DNA from: Stackebrandtia nassauensis DSM 44728
GTDB taxonomy: Bacteria; Actinomycetota; Actinomycetes; Mycobacteriales; Micromonosporaceae
Length of the DNA: 64,000 bases
Reading direction: 5' to 3'
NCBI RefSeq assembly: GCF_000024545.1
Contig: NC_013947.1
Span: 1,364,001 to 1,428,000 of the forward strand
Shown here piece after piece: positions 47,599 to 56,538 of the stretch (the stretch's first letter is position 1; each line of letters starts with the position of its first letter). The notes under the pieces were generated by a model, which worked only from the letters and a program-made list of their open reading frames with translations, made no database searches and was not told where the DNA came from. The position numbers and the translations under genes were made by a program.

Positions 47599-48123
47599 AT
47601 GGGTGTTTCCGCGATATCACCAGGAAAACAACGGGGTTCTCGTCAGGTCGCCAGGAATTCCGAGGCGATGTTCGACGACGTCGATGTGAAGCTGCTGGAA
47701 CTGCTCCAGACCGACGGCCGCCTCAGCCTCAGCGAGCTGGGACGGCGGGTCAACCTGAGCGCCGCGGCCGTCACCGAACGCGTCAAACGACTGGAGGCCG
47801 AGGGCACCATCACCGGCTACACCGCGACGGTCTCGGCGGCACGGCTCGGCTACCGGATGGCGGCCTTCGTGCGGATCAGCCCGCACGCCGGAATCGACTT
47901 CAAGCACCCCAAGGTCCGCGCGGTGCTGTCCGGCCCGGAGATCCGCGAGGCCCACCACGTCATCGGCGACGACTGCTGGATCCTCAAGGTCGCCGTCGCC
48001 GACGTGGAGCACCTGGAGCGGCTGCTGGAGCAGCTGTCGGGCCTGGGCCGCACCACAACGTCCATTGTGATGTCTACGCCGATTCGGGCGGGGGTGCTGA
48101 CCCCGTTGGATCACGCTCGATAG
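47599..48123 (+). CDS. Lrp/AsnC-family regulator
   Basis: 174 residues from ATG 47599 (GGAAGGG upstream); ATG 47668 (MFDDVDVKLLELLQ) is an alternative that fits the family length better. HTH: LGRRVNLSAAAVTERVKRLEAEG. The RAM domain follows. It is divergent from the epimerase and likely controls that operon. Confidence 0.87.
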   Translation: MGVSAISPGKQRGSRQVARNSEAMFDDVDVKLLELLQTDGRLSLSELGRRVNLSAAAVTERVKRLEAEGTITGYTATVSAARLGYRMAAFVRISPHAGIDFKHPKVRAVLSGPEIREAHHVIGDDCWILKVAVADVEHLERLLEQLSGLGRTTTSIVMSTPIRAGVLTPLDHAR

Positions 48124-48124
48124 T

Positions 48125-48928
48125 GTGGCCGGTATGGACATGGACGCGGTCACCGAGATTCTCAACGAGGCGGTGCGGACCGAGGTCCTGCCGCGGTTCC
48201 AGTCGCTCACCGCGGACGAGGTGTCGGAGAAGAACCCCGGTGACCTCGTCACGGTGGCCGACAAGCGTTCCGAGGAACTGATCACCCGGCTGCTGCGCGA
48301 CATCGAGGACGTGCCGGTCGTGGGGGAGGAGGCCACCGCCGCCGACCCCGGCCTGGTGGCGGCGCTCAACGAGGCCCCGGCCGCGTGGCTGGTCGACCCG
48401 GTGGACGGCACCTCCAACTTCGTCGCCGGGAGCAAACGCTTCGCGGTGATGGCCGCGTTCGTGCGCGGCGGCGAGACCGTCGCGTCGTGGATCGTGCAGC
48501 CGCTGTTGGGGCACACCTACGTGGCCGAGAAGGGCTCGGGCGCGTTCCGGGACGGGAAACGGCTGCTGCGGGAACCGGCCAGCCCCGATCCGGCCCGGCT
48601 GCGCGGCGACGCCCTGACCCGGTTCCTGTCGCCCGACGTCAAGGCGCACGTCGAGGCGGCGATCCCCCGGTTCGCCGAGGTCGGCCAGGCCACCAAGTGC
48701 GCCGGGGTCGACTACCCCCGGCTGGCGACCGGCGAGCGCGACTTCATCCTGTTCCACCGCATACTGCCCTGGGACCACGCGCCCGGCAGCCTGCTGCTGA
48801 CCGAGGCCGGTGGCTACGTCCGCCGCCCGGACGGCACCGAGTACCGGCCGGGCGACGGCGGGTTCGGCCTGCTGTCGGCCGCCGACGAGACCACCTGGAA
48901 GACCGCCCGGGAACTGTTGCTGCCCTAG
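48125..48928 (+). CDS. Inositol-monophosphatase-family phosphatase
   Basis: 267 residues from GTG 48125. Metal motifs: GEEATAADP, LVDPVDGTSNFVAGS and RILPWDHAPGSLLLTEAGG. Members hydrolyse inositol-phosphate, histidinol-phosphate or PAP; the substrate is not fixed. Stop shares CTAG with the convergent next gene. Confidence 0.88.
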   Translation: MAGMDMDAVTEILNEAVRTEVLPRFQSLTADEVSEKNPGDLVTVADKRSEELITRLLRDIEDVPVVGEEATAADPGLVAALNEAPAAWLVDPVDGTSNFVAGSKRFAVMAAFVRGGETVASWIVQPLLGHTYVAEKGSGAFRDGKRLLREPASPDPARLRGDALTRFLSPDVKAHVEAAIPRFAEVGQATKCAGVDYPRLATGERDFILFHRILPWDHAPGSLLLTEAGGYVRRPDGTEYRPGDGGFGLLSAADETTWKTARELLLP

Positions 48929-49383
48929 GGCTGGCTCGCCGGACGGTCGTCGGCCGCCGAAGTGGTCGGCCGCGGCGGCGACATGCCTTTGCCGAGCGGG
49001 ATCTCGTGCCGCGAGTGGTCGCGACAGTAGCGGCGCGTGACGCCGTTGGTGCGGTCGATGAACGTCGCGACGCAGCCCGGCCGCGAGCACTGTTTCACCC
49101 GGCGCCAGCCGTCGGCGGCGACCAGGTTGGCCAGCCCGCTGGCCGTGGCGGCCAGGTCCCCGGCTCCGGCCGCGGCGCTCAGCGTCACGATCCGCCAGCC
49201 CGCCGCGTGCCGTCGCAGCCGGGGCGTGGCGCCGCTGTCGGCCAGCACCGCGTTGAGGAACCGGGCCGCCGCCGCCTCGTCGGGCAGCGCCGAACGGACC
49301 CCCGCCAGCGCCCCGCCGTCGGCCAGCGCCGCCTCGGCCCGGGCCAGCTCGGGGTCGAGCTCACCGAAATCGGGAACCGTCAT
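48925..49383 (-). CDS. CGNR zinc finger-like protein
   Basis: 152 residues. The C-terminal part RRVKQCSRPGCVATFIDRTNG followed by RRYCRDHS resembles the C-terminal CGNR treble-clef finger of ABATE-type regulators. The N-terminal half (ALPDEAAAARFLNAVLADSG) is helical. Just upstream on the same strand, 11 bases away, is an L11 paralogue gene. Confidence 0.72.
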   Translation of the reverse strand: MTVPDFGELDPELARAEAALADGGALAGVRSALPDEAAAARFLNAVLADSGATPRLRRHAAGWRIVTLSAAAGAGDLAATASGLANLVAADGWRRVKQCSRPGCVATFIDRTNGVTRRYCRDHSRHEIPLGKGMSPPRPTTSAADDRPASQP

Positions 49384-49394
49384 GTCGACCCCGC

Positions 49395-49817
49395 TCAGGT
49401 CGGGGCGATCGTGACGCCCATGGACCTGGCGGTGCCCGCGATCATGCGCATCGCCGCCTCGACGTCGGAGGTGTTGAGGTCGGGGAGTTTGCGCTGCGCG
49501 ATCTCCCGCAGCCGCCGCTGATCGAGCTCACCGGCGGCCTCGTGGCCGGGGCGGTCCGACCCCTTGCGGCCCAACGCCTTGCGGATCAAGAACGCCGTGG
49601 GCGGCGTCTTGTACCGCAGCCGGTAGGACCGGTCGGGCTCGACCGTGACCACCACCGGCACGATGTCGCCGCGCTGTGAGGCCGTGGCCTCGTCGTAGGC
49701 GCGTTTGACCTCCCGGATGTTGAGCCCGACCTGGCCGAGCATCTTGCCGAGCTCGGCCACCGAGGCGTTGCCCGCCTCCAGTTCCAAGGTCATCCGCACC
49801 GTGTCCTTGCCGGACAT
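49395..49817 (-). CDS. Divergent ribosomal protein L11 paralogue
   Basis: 140 residues from ATG 49817 (GGAAGGTGG upstream). Across its length it matches L11: LGQVGLNIREVKRAYDEAT, IVPVVVTVEPDRSYRLRYKTPPTAFLIRKALG and VEAAMRMIAGTARSMGV. Canonical L11 has P-x-P-P-V-G-P-A-L-G-Q; here the same place reads ASVAELGKMLGQ, so all three prolines that line the thiopeptide-binding site are gone. No rplA neighbour. It is thus a second copy with an altered N-domain rather than the housekeeping rplK. Role unknown; it may modify ribosomes or regulate. Confidence 0.82.
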   Translation of the reverse strand: MSGKDTVRMTLELEAGNASVAELGKMLGQVGLNIREVKRAYDEATASQRGDIVPVVVTVEPDRSYRLRYKTPPTAFLIRKALGRKGSDRPGHEAAGELDQRRLREIAQRKLPDLNTSDVEAAMRMIAGTARSMGVTIAPT

Positions 49818-49927
49818 CGTCGTTGCCACCTTCCCTGGACGACTGTCGTCCAACGAAGGCCAGCCTCAGCCCTACAGTCGCTGGAGAGTCAACCGCGAAA
49901 ACCAGTGACTTGGGTAACAGTGCCGGA

Positions 49928-51286
49928 CTAGGGCAGCTCGCGCAGCGCGTCCTGAATTCCCCTGTGGAACGTCGGGTAGGCGTAGATCATGTGCTTCAAC
50001 CGTCCGATCGGGACCTCGCCGTGCACCGCCACCGTCAGGGCTCCCAGCACCTCGCCGCCGTTGGGTCCCGCCGAGGTGGCGCCGACCAGCACCTCGCGCT
50101 CGGTGTCGACGACCAGCTTGATGAAGCCCTCGTTGCCCGCCTTGTGGATCCAGCCGCGGGCGGTGGACGGGATCTGGGCGGAGGCGGTCGCGACCTCCAG
50201 GCCCTGTTCGCGGGCCTGCGACTCGGTGAGACCGACGGCGCCGATCTCGGGATCGGTGAAGGTGACGCGTGGCAGCGCCCGGTAGTCGGCGCCGGGCGTG
50301 GACCGGCCCAGGATGTCGGCCACCGCGATGTCGGCCTGGTAGGTGGCGACGTGGGTGAAGGCGCCGTGGCCGGTGACGTCGCCGACGGCCCACAGCTTCT
50401 CGCCCGCCCGCATGAACTCGTCGACGGTGAGGTTGCGGGCCTTGGGATCCAGCCCGAGGGTGTCGACGCCCAGCGTGGACAGATCGACGCGACGGCCCAC
50501 CGCGACCAGCAGCTTCTCGGCGGTCAGCGACTTGCCGTCGGCGGTGGCGACGGTGAAGGTGTGGCCGTCGTGCTCGACCCGCTCGGCGCGGCTGCCGGTG
50601 TGGACGGTGATGCCGTCGGCCTCCAGGGCCTGCCGCGCCAGCGCGGAGGACTCGGGTTCCTCGGGCGGTAGCAGCCGGTCGGCGGCCTCCACGACCGTGA
50701 CGTTGGCGCCGAAGCGCGAGAACGCCTGCGCCAGTTCGAGTCCGATGGCGCCACCCCCGAGCACGATCATCGAGTCGGGGACCGTCGTGGTCTCCACGGC
50801 GTCGCGGTTGGTCCAGTAGGGAGTGTCGGCGAGCCCGTCGATGGGCGGGATGACCGGCGTGGTCCCGGTGCCGATGACGACGCCCTTGTCGGCCTCGAAG
50901 GCCTGTCCGTCCACTTCCACCTGTCCGGGGCCGGTGAGTTTCGCCCAGCCGCGCACGAACTCGCCGCCAGCGTCGGTGAAGCGTTTCACCGCGATCGCGT
51001 CGTCCCAGTTGGTGGTGGCCTCGTCGCGGATCCGGATGGCGACCGGGCTCCAGTCCGGGGTGACGGTCGCGGTTCCCGCGATGCCGTCGACCCGGCGGGT
51101 CTCGGCGATCAGATCGGCGGCCCGGATCATCATCTTGCTGGGAATGCAGCCCCAGTACGGGCATTCGCCGCCGACGAGCCTGCCCTCGATCCCCACGACG
51201 GACAGCCCCTCCCCGGCGAGCGACTCGGCGACGGCCTCGCCGCCGACCCCCATACCGATGACGATGACATCGACCTGCTTGACCAT
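49928..51286 (-). CDS. FAD-dependent pyridine nucleotide-disulfide oxidoreductase
   Basis: 452 residues from ATG 51286. FAD site VIGMGVGGEAVAESLAGEG, redox disulfide GGECPYWGCIPSK, NAD site VLGGGAIGLELAQAFSRFG, then LWAVGDVTGHG. The C-terminal dimer domain ends AYPTFHRGIQDAL. This is the lipoamide dehydrogenase/mercuric reductase family, without an HMA domain, so mercury reduction is not claimed. Stands alone. Confidence 0.9.
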   Translation of the reverse strand: MVKQVDVIVIGMGVGGEAVAESLAGEGLSVVGIEGRLVGGECPYWGCIPSKMMIRAADLIAETRRVDGIAGTATVTPDWSPVAIRIRDEATTNWDDAIAVKRFTDAGGEFVRGWAKLTGPGQVEVDGQAFEADKGVVIGTGTTPVIPPIDGLADTPYWTNRDAVETTTVPDSMIVLGGGAIGLELAQAFSRFGANVTVVEAADRLLPPEEPESSALARQALEADGITVHTGSRAERVEHDGHTFTVATADGKSLTAEKLLVAVGRRVDLSTLGVDTLGLDPKARNLTVDEFMRAGEKLWAVGDVTGHGAFTHVATYQADIAVADILGRSTPGADYRALPRVTFTDPEIGAVGLTESQAREQGLEVATASAQIPSTARGWIHKAGNEGFIKLVVDTEREVLVGATSAGPNGGEVLGALTVAVHGEVPIGRLKHMIYAYPTFHRGIQDALRELP

Positions 51287-51394
51287 GGTGTGCGCTCCTG
51301 TCGGCGTTTGTCGGATGCGTCTTGGTGTGTATACCCGTCCCAAACGTTACGGCGGGCGCGGTTTCGGATGATTCACGGCACACCGGGGCGCGCC

Positions 51395-51979
51395 TCAGTC
51401 GCCCAGTTCGGCCAGGAACGAGTCGATGACGGTGCGGGTCAACGGTTCCCGTTGATCGTCCGGCAGCATCAGCGCCTGCACGGTGACGCCGTCGATCAGG
51501 GCCAGCAGCCGGGCGGCGGTGGCGGCCGGATCGACGGTGGCCCGCACGGTGCCGGTCATGACCAGCCCCCGCAGCTCGGCGGCGAACCAGTCGCGCAGCT
51601 CGGCGTCCAGTCCGGCGGCCTCGGCGGCCAGCTCGGGACTGACGGCGGCGGCGGCGCTGTAGGCCAGCCAGACCCGGGCCCGCTTCTCGCGGGCGGCGTC
51701 CAGCGGCAGCCACAGCGTGACGATGGCGCGCAGCCGTTCCACCGACGGCTCCTCGGCGCGAATGGCCGACAGCGTGGCCAGGAACAGCCGTCCGGCGTGG
51801 TCGAAACCGGCGCGGATGAGGTCGTCCTTGGACTTGAAGTAGTACTGCACCTGCGCCAGCGACACGCCTGCCCGGGCGGCGACGGTGCGCATGCTCACCG
51901 CCGCGAACCCGTCCTCGGCGATGACCGACAGCACGGCGTCCAACAGGTGCGCGCCCCGCACGTCCTCCTCGCCCGTCAC
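51395..51979 (-). CDS. TetR-family regulator
   Basis: 194 residues from GTG 51979. HTH: DAVLSVIAEDGFAAVSMRTV, then ARAGVSLAQVQYYFKSKDDLI. GTG overlaps the TGA of the small membrane protein gene, so the two form an operon. It may regulate its own operon through the region 52186-52260, which contains GTACC and TGTACA elements. Confidence 0.88.
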   Translation of the reverse strand: MTGEEDVRGAHLLDAVLSVIAEDGFAAVSMRTVAARAGVSLAQVQYYFKSKDDLIRAGFDHAGRLFLATLSAIRAEEPSVERLRAIVTLWLPLDAAREKRARVWLAYSAAAAVSPELAAEAAGLDAELRDWFAAELRGLVMTGTVRATVDPAATAARLLALIDGVTVQALMLPDDQREPLTRTVIDSFLAELGD

Positions 51980-52185
51980 GACGCGCCGTCCTTGTCGCGA
52001 GTGGACGGGAACATGATCATGCCCAGCGACAGCACCGCCTCGGCGCCGCCCAGGACGGCCAGCACGATGCCGGTCTGGCGCAGGCCGATCACCGGGGTTT
52101 CCACGTGGCCGAAGCCCAGCCACAGCACCAGGCCGACGACGGCCAGCACGATGCCGATGCCGAGGGACACCAGGTGTCTTCGCAT
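51976..52185 (-). CDS. Small two-helix membrane protein
   Basis: 69 residues from ATG 52185. Two hydrophobic helices (LVSLGIGIVLAVVGLVLWLG and QTGIVLAVLGGAEAVLSLGM). First gene of the TetR operon. No named family recognised; it may be the regulated target. Confidence 0.65.
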   Translation of the reverse strand: MRRHLVSLGIGIVLAVVGLVLWLGFGHVETPVIGLRQTGIVLAVLGGAEAVLSLGMIMFPSTRDKDGAS

Positions 52186-52260
52186 GAGGGGATCCTTCCT
52201 ATACGGACGTACCATACGACTGTACAGGACGGTCGGCTTCGCCGTCGGGAACCCGCGACC

Positions 52261-52830
52261 TCAGTCGTCGAGCGCGTCCAGGAACGCGATCACCCGCCGG
52301 GTCAGCAGACTGGTGGCCTCGGCGTCGAAGCTCAGCAGCGTCTCGTCCGCGAACAGGTGCTTGTCACCCGGGTACAGGAACAGTTCGGCCTCGGCGTTGC
52401 CCTCGACGAGCTCGCGGGCGGCGTCGACATCGCCTTCCCCGGCGAAGAACTCGTCGGCGTCCATCCCGTGGATCTGCACCGGGAGCCCCTTCGGCCAGCC
52501 GCCGAACTCCGAGGCGGGGACGCAGGCCTCGAACAGCAGCGCCCCCTTCGCGCCCGCCCGGGTCTGCGCCAGTTGCTGCGCGGGCATCACCCCCAGCGAG
52601 AACCCGGCGTAGACCACCCCGGCGGGCAGCCCCGCCGCGAAGTCGACGCCGCGCTGCCGAAAGCCGGTCTCGTTGGCGTAGCCGACACCCGCCTCGATCG
52701 AGTCGAAGATCCTGCCGTCGAACAGATCGGGGGTGTGGACGGTGTGCCCGGCCGACCGCAGCTCGGCGGCCAACGCGCGCACCCCGGTGGTCAGGCCCTG
52801 CGAGTGATGGAACAGCACTACCTCGGTCAT
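52261..52830 (-). CDS. Dienelactone hydrolase family protein
   Basis: 189 residues. Alpha/beta hydrolase fold with the nucleophile in YAGFSLGVM, and Asp and His in the late LYPGDKHLFAD. The family cleaves lactones and esters; many actinobacterial members have no known substrate. Downstream on the same strand, 75 bases after, is the TetR operon. Confidence 0.84.
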   Translation of the reverse strand: MTEVVLFHHSQGLTTGVRALAAELRSAGHTVHTPDLFDGRIFDSIEAGVGYANETGFRQRGVDFAAGLPAGVVYAGFSLGVMPAQQLAQTRAGAKGALLFEACVPASEFGGWPKGLPVQIHGMDADEFFAGEGDVDAARELVEGNAEAELFLYPGDKHLFADETLLSFDAEATSLLTRRVIAFLDALDD

Positions 52831-52885
52831 GGCGGCAATCTATCCGGTGGCGGTGACGGCTGCCGCGCCGTGTCGGGGGGCCGAC

Positions 52886-54472
52886 CTACTCGTCGGTGAC
52901 CTCGGCCAGCAACGGGTCCAGCTTCAGGTTCGGGTCGTTGCCCTTGACGGTCTGCAGCCGCCACTTGTTCGGGAACGCCGCCAGGATCGCGCCGTCGCGG
53001 GCCCGAGTGAACACCTCGACGCCCGGCGCGGTCCTCAGCGCCTGCGCCCCGGGAGCGTCGGTGCGGCGCGCCAGCGAGTACGGCAGGTTGTCCACGGAGA
53101 CCGGAACGTTGAACTCGCCCGACAGCCGGGCGCTGGCCACCTCGAACTGCATCGGCCCCACCGCGGCCAGCACCGGCGCCGCGTCGCCGCGCGCGTCGGA
53201 GTACAGCACCTGCACCACACCCTCGGCGTCCAGCTGCGCGATCCCGCGCCTAAACCGTTTGGCCTTGGAGGTGTCGTCACAGCGCACCTGCGCGAAGTGC
53301 TCGGGCGCGTAGGACGGCAGCGCCGGGAACTCCACCTTCTTGTCCACGAACAGCGAATCGCCCATGCCGAGGTTGGTGGCGTTGACCAAGCCGATGACGT
53401 CGCCGGGGAAGGCCTCGTCGATGGTGTCGCGCGCCGAACCGAACATCGACTGCGCGTACTTCGTCGTGAACGGTCGCCCGGAGGGTTCGTGCGTGACCAC
53501 CATGCCGCGCTCGAACCGGCCCGAGCACACCCGCACGAACGCGACCTGGTCGCGGTGCGCCGGGTTCATGTTGGCCTGGATCTTGAACACGAAGCCCGAG
53601 AACGGCGCCTCCACCGGCCGGGGGTTGCCGGAGGTGTCGGGCCGCGGCTCCGGCGCCGGGGCGTGATCGATGAGGACGTCCAACAGCTGCCGCACCCCGA
53701 TGTTGGCCACCGCGGCTCCGAAGAGGACCGGCGTGGTCACCGCGTTGAGGAACAGCTTCTGATCGTGGGTGGCGTCGGAGGCCTCCAGCAGCTCGATCTC
53801 CTCCAGCGCCTGGGTGTAGTCCTCGCCGTAACGGGCTTTGGCCTCCTCGGCGTCCACCAGTTCCTCGGTCGCGGCCCGCGCCCCGCCGGGCGCGCGTTCG
53901 AAGTGGATCATCGAACCGTCGCGGCGGTCGATGACACCGTGCATGTCCCCGGCGATACCCACCGGCCAGGTCAACGGTGTGGGTTTGATGTCGATGCGCG
54001 ACTCGATCTCGTCCATCAACTCCAGCGCCTCCATGCCGGGGCGGTCCCACTTGTTGATGAACGTGACCACCGGGATCCGGCGGTGGCGGCACACCTCGAA
54101 CAGCTTCAGCGTCTGCGGTTCCAGGCCCTTGGCGGCGTCCAGCAGCATCACCGCGCAGTCCACGGCGGTCAGGACCCGGTAGGTGTCCTCGGAGAAGTCG
54201 GCGTGCCCTGGGGTGTCGAGCAGGTTGACGACACTGTCGCGATAGGAGAACTGCAGCACCGCCGAGGTGATGGAGATGCCGCGCTGCTGTTCCATCGCCA
54301 TCCAGTCGGACACGACGCCCTTGCGGCCGCCCTTGCCGTGCACGGCCCCGGCCTCACCGATGACCTGCGCGTGCAGGGCCAGCGCCTCGGTGATCGTCGA
54401 CTTACCCGCGTCGGGGTGGCTGATCACCGCGAAGGTGCGCCGTCGCGCCGCCTCGGCCTTTACCTGCGACAT
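52886..54472 (-). CDS. prfC: Peptide chain release factor 3
   Basis: 528 residues. GTPase that recycles RF1/RF2 from the ribosome. G1 SHPDAGKSTITEAL, the switch region RGISITSAVL, G3 DTPGHADFSEDTYR, G4 NKWDRPG, and later GDVIGLVNATNLGMGDSLF are typical of RF3. Upstream is a divergent intergenic region with an operator-like dyad for the NmrA gene. Confidence 0.94.
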   Translation of the reverse strand: MSQVKAEAARRRTFAVISHPDAGKSTITEALALHAQVIGEAGAVHGKGGRKGVVSDWMAMEQQRGISITSAVLQFSYRDSVVNLLDTPGHADFSEDTYRVLTAVDCAVMLLDAAKGLEPQTLKLFEVCRHRRIPVVTFINKWDRPGMEALELMDEIESRIDIKPTPLTWPVGIAGDMHGVIDRRDGSMIHFERAPGGARAATEELVDAEEAKARYGEDYTQALEEIELLEASDATHDQKLFLNAVTTPVLFGAAVANIGVRQLLDVLIDHAPAPEPRPDTSGNPRPVEAPFSGFVFKIQANMNPAHRDQVAFVRVCSGRFERGMVVTHEPSGRPFTTKYAQSMFGSARDTIDEAFPGDVIGLVNATNLGMGDSLFVDKKVEFPALPSYAPEHFAQVRCDDTSKAKRFRRGIAQLDAEGVVQVLYSDARGDAAPVLAAVGPMQFEVASARLSGEFNVPVSVDNLPYSLARRTDAPGAQALRTAPGVEVFTRARDGAILAAFPNKWRLQTVKGNDPNLKLDPLLAEVTDE

Positions 54473-54570
54473 CTACTACAACTCCTTGGGCGGACAACGA
54501 GGCAACAGGGTACCCGTACCGCTGGCGCTGCCCAATTTCGGCGTTCCCAGTGACACCGATCACAGCGCCG

Positions 54571-54597
54571 AATTGAGGACCGAAAAGGTCCTCAATT
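54571..54597. promoter_or_regulatory. Perfect 11-bp dyad, candidate operator
   Basis: AATTGAGGACC - GAAAA - GGTCCTCAATT: perfect inverted repeat between divergent prfC and the NmrA-like gene, 45 bases before the latter's ATG. It is not placed as a terminator because no gene ends here. HxlR/MarR-type repressors often bind such dyads ahead of NAD(P)-binding oxidoreductases. Confidence 0.6.
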
Positions 54598-54642
54598 GCT
54601 CATAACTTTTCTCCCGACAGCCAATAACCAAGGAGAAAACCA

Positions 54643-55467
54643 ATGACCTTCCTCGTCACCGGAGCCACCGGAAACGTCGGCCGCCACATCGTCGAGCAGC
54701 TCGTCGCCGCCGGAGCCCCCACCCGCGCGCTGACCCGCAACCCGGCCAAGGCGAACCTGCCCGCCGAAGCCGAGGTCATCGCCGGCGACCTCACCCGCAC
54801 CGACACCCTCGCGGCGGCCTTCGAGGGCGTCACCGCCGCCCACTTCATCAACTTCGGCGGCGACAACTACGAACTCCTCTCCAACGGCCAGGAGATCGTC
54901 GACCTCGCCCTCAAGGCCGGTGTCAAGCGAGTGACCCTGCTCGGCGCCTGGGACAACGGATCCCTCGAGGACGCCGTCGACGCCAGCACACTCCAGTGGA
55001 CCCGCGTCGGCCCCGGCGAGTTCATGTCCAACGCACTGGGCTGGGCCGAGGCGATCCGCACCACCGGAGTCGTCGAGGAACCCTTCCCCGACGGCCACAG
55101 CCCGATGTCCCACGAGGCCGACATCGCCGCGGTCGCGGTCAAGGCCCTGCTGGAGGAAGGCCACCACGGCAAGACGATCCAGGTGGCCGGACCGTCCGCT
55201 GTCTCCCTGCGCGACAAGATCCGCATCATCGGCGAGGCGATCGGCAAGGACATCAAGCTCGTGGAACTCACCCCGGAACAGACCCGCGAACGCGAAGCGG
55301 CCAACGGGATCTCCCAGGAGCTGATCGACTTCAAGATCAACGTCTTCGGCAGCCTCCCCACCGAGCCCTACCCGCTGGAGGGCGCCGCGGAGTTCGAGAA
55401 GTTCACCGGCAAGAAGCCGCGCGACTTCAAGCAGTGGGCCGCCGAGAACGCCGACGCCTTCCGGTAG
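54643..55467 (+). CDS. NmrA-like NAD(P)-binding protein
   Basis: 274 residues. The N-terminal FLVTGATGNVGRHIVEQLVAAG is the NmrA/atypical SDR dinucleotide site. There is no Tyr-x-x-x-Lys catalytic pair, typical for sensory or quinone-reducing NmrA proteins. AAGGAG is ten bases before the ATG. It follows a strong dyad and is probably an inducible single gene. Confidence 0.85.
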   Translation: MTFLVTGATGNVGRHIVEQLVAAGAPTRALTRNPAKANLPAEAEVIAGDLTRTDTLAAAFEGVTAAHFINFGGDNYELLSNGQEIVDLALKAGVKRVTLLGAWDNGSLEDAVDASTLQWTRVGPGEFMSNALGWAEAIRTTGVVEEPFPDGHSPMSHEADIAAVAVKALLEEGHHGKTIQVAGPSAVSLRDKIRIIGEAIGKDIKLVELTPEQTREREAANGISQELIDFKINVFGSLPTEPYPLEGAAEFEKFTGKKPRDFKQWAAENADAFR

Positions 55468-55731
55468 TCAGCCCTCGATCTCCAGCCAGCCCTCGTGGTC
55501 GGACGCGATGTCGTCCAGTGCCGCGAGGGTTTCGGCGTTCCAACCTTGCGACGGGGCCTCGACGACGGCGAGCCACTGGGCGTCCTCGGCGTCGTCCTCG
55601 CCCGCGAGGGCTTCGCGGACGACGCGGGGTGGGGCCGGGGCGAGGCCCGCGTCGGTGATCGCCTCGGCGGCGGATTCGGCGCTGTCGCGGTCGGGGGTGA
55701 CCAGGAGGCGGGGAGTGGTGTCGGCTCGCAC
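55468..55731 (-). CDS. Small acidic protein of unknown function
   Basis: 87 residues, acidic (ALAGEDDAEDAQWL). Ends at the stop of the convergent NmrA gene. No recognised motif; similar lengths occur among RNase-inhibitor-like small proteins, but this is only a guess. No signal or membrane helix. Confidence 0.55.
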   Translation of the reverse strand: MRADTTPRLLVTPDRDSAESAAEAITDAGLAPAPPRVVREALAGEDDAEDAQWLAVVEAPSQGWNAETLAALDDIASDHEGWLEIEG

Positions 55732-55919
55732 GAGGGGACTTTACTCAAGGGTGGCGGGGGGCTTTCACGGAAATGTGCCCCTTCGCAACTTATTGTCATG
55801 TATGCGAATGGGTCGATATTCTCGGGTGGCCCGAATCGTCCCGTGCCGGCAACGTGGACGAACTTCTCTCGACCGGTGGCTCGCCCGGCCGACCGGCTCA
55901 ATCACAGGGAGACATTCCC

Positions 55920-56489
55920 ATGCCCATAATGTCCCGTATCCGAAAGACCCTCGTCGTCTTCACGGCCTTCGCCATCGCGATGCTCGGCTTCCAGTTCTTC
56001 ACCGCCTCCCCGGCGGCCGCCGACGCCGACGTGCAGGCCCGCACCGTGTACTACACCGCGTACGCGTACTCCTCCCAGTCGGCTCAGGCCGCCCAGATCT
56101 GGAACAGCCGGGTACCCAACCTCAACATGGTCTCCCGCTCCAACGGCACCATCCGGATCTACGCCACCACCGGCGGCGGTTCGCGCGCCTACCCCTGTGG
56201 ACTCGGTTGCGCGACCATCTACATCGACAGCCGGGACATCGCGGCCGGTCACAACACGCTGCGCATCATCTCGCACGAGATCGGGCACGGTCACCGGTTG
56301 CCCGACACCTACAACGGCATCTGCAGCTACCTGATGTCCGGCGGCAGTGCCGGAACCTCGTGCACCAACCCGTATCCCAACTCCGGTGAGGCCAGCAGGG
56401 TCAACAGTTACTACGCGGGCTTCGCCCTCAAGGGTCCCGCTCCGGTCAGCGGCGGCGTCTACGCGCCGACCTACCCCTCGACCAGCTGA
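55920..56489 (+). CDS. Snapalysin-type secreted zinc metalloprotease (M7)
   Basis: 189 residues from ATG 55920. Signal peptide (basic start, hydrophobic VVFTAFAIAMLGFQFFTAS, cleavage after PAAA). The zinc site HEIGHGHRLPD (His119, Glu120, His123, Asp129) is the HExxHxxxxxD of snapalysin, a small neutral protease of streptomycetes. Four cysteines (CGLGC, and two later) could form disulfides. Secreted, single gene. Confidence 0.9.
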   Translation: MPIMSRIRKTLVVFTAFAIAMLGFQFFTASPAAADADVQARTVYYTAYAYSSQSAQAAQIWNSRVPNLNMVSRSNGTIRIYATTGGGSRAYPCGLGCATIYIDSRDIAAGHNTLRIISHEIGHGHRLPDTYNGICSYLMSGGSAGTSCTNPYPNSGEASRVNSYYAGFALKGPAPVSGGVYAPTYPSTS

Positions 56490-56538
56490 CGCAACCGGAC
56501 CGGGCGGGGAGCGGGCCCGCGGCTTCTAGGATGAGGCC

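Noticed and set aside
49395-49817. Housekeeping ribosomal protein L11 (rplK)
   Set aside because: No rplA, nusG or rplJL neighbours, and the N-domain lacks residues conserved in all housekeeping L11 proteins I know.
49928-51286. Mercuric reductase
   Set aside because: The enzyme has the general disulfide-oxidoreductase layout but no HMA domain, no C-terminal cysteine pair and no mer neighbours.
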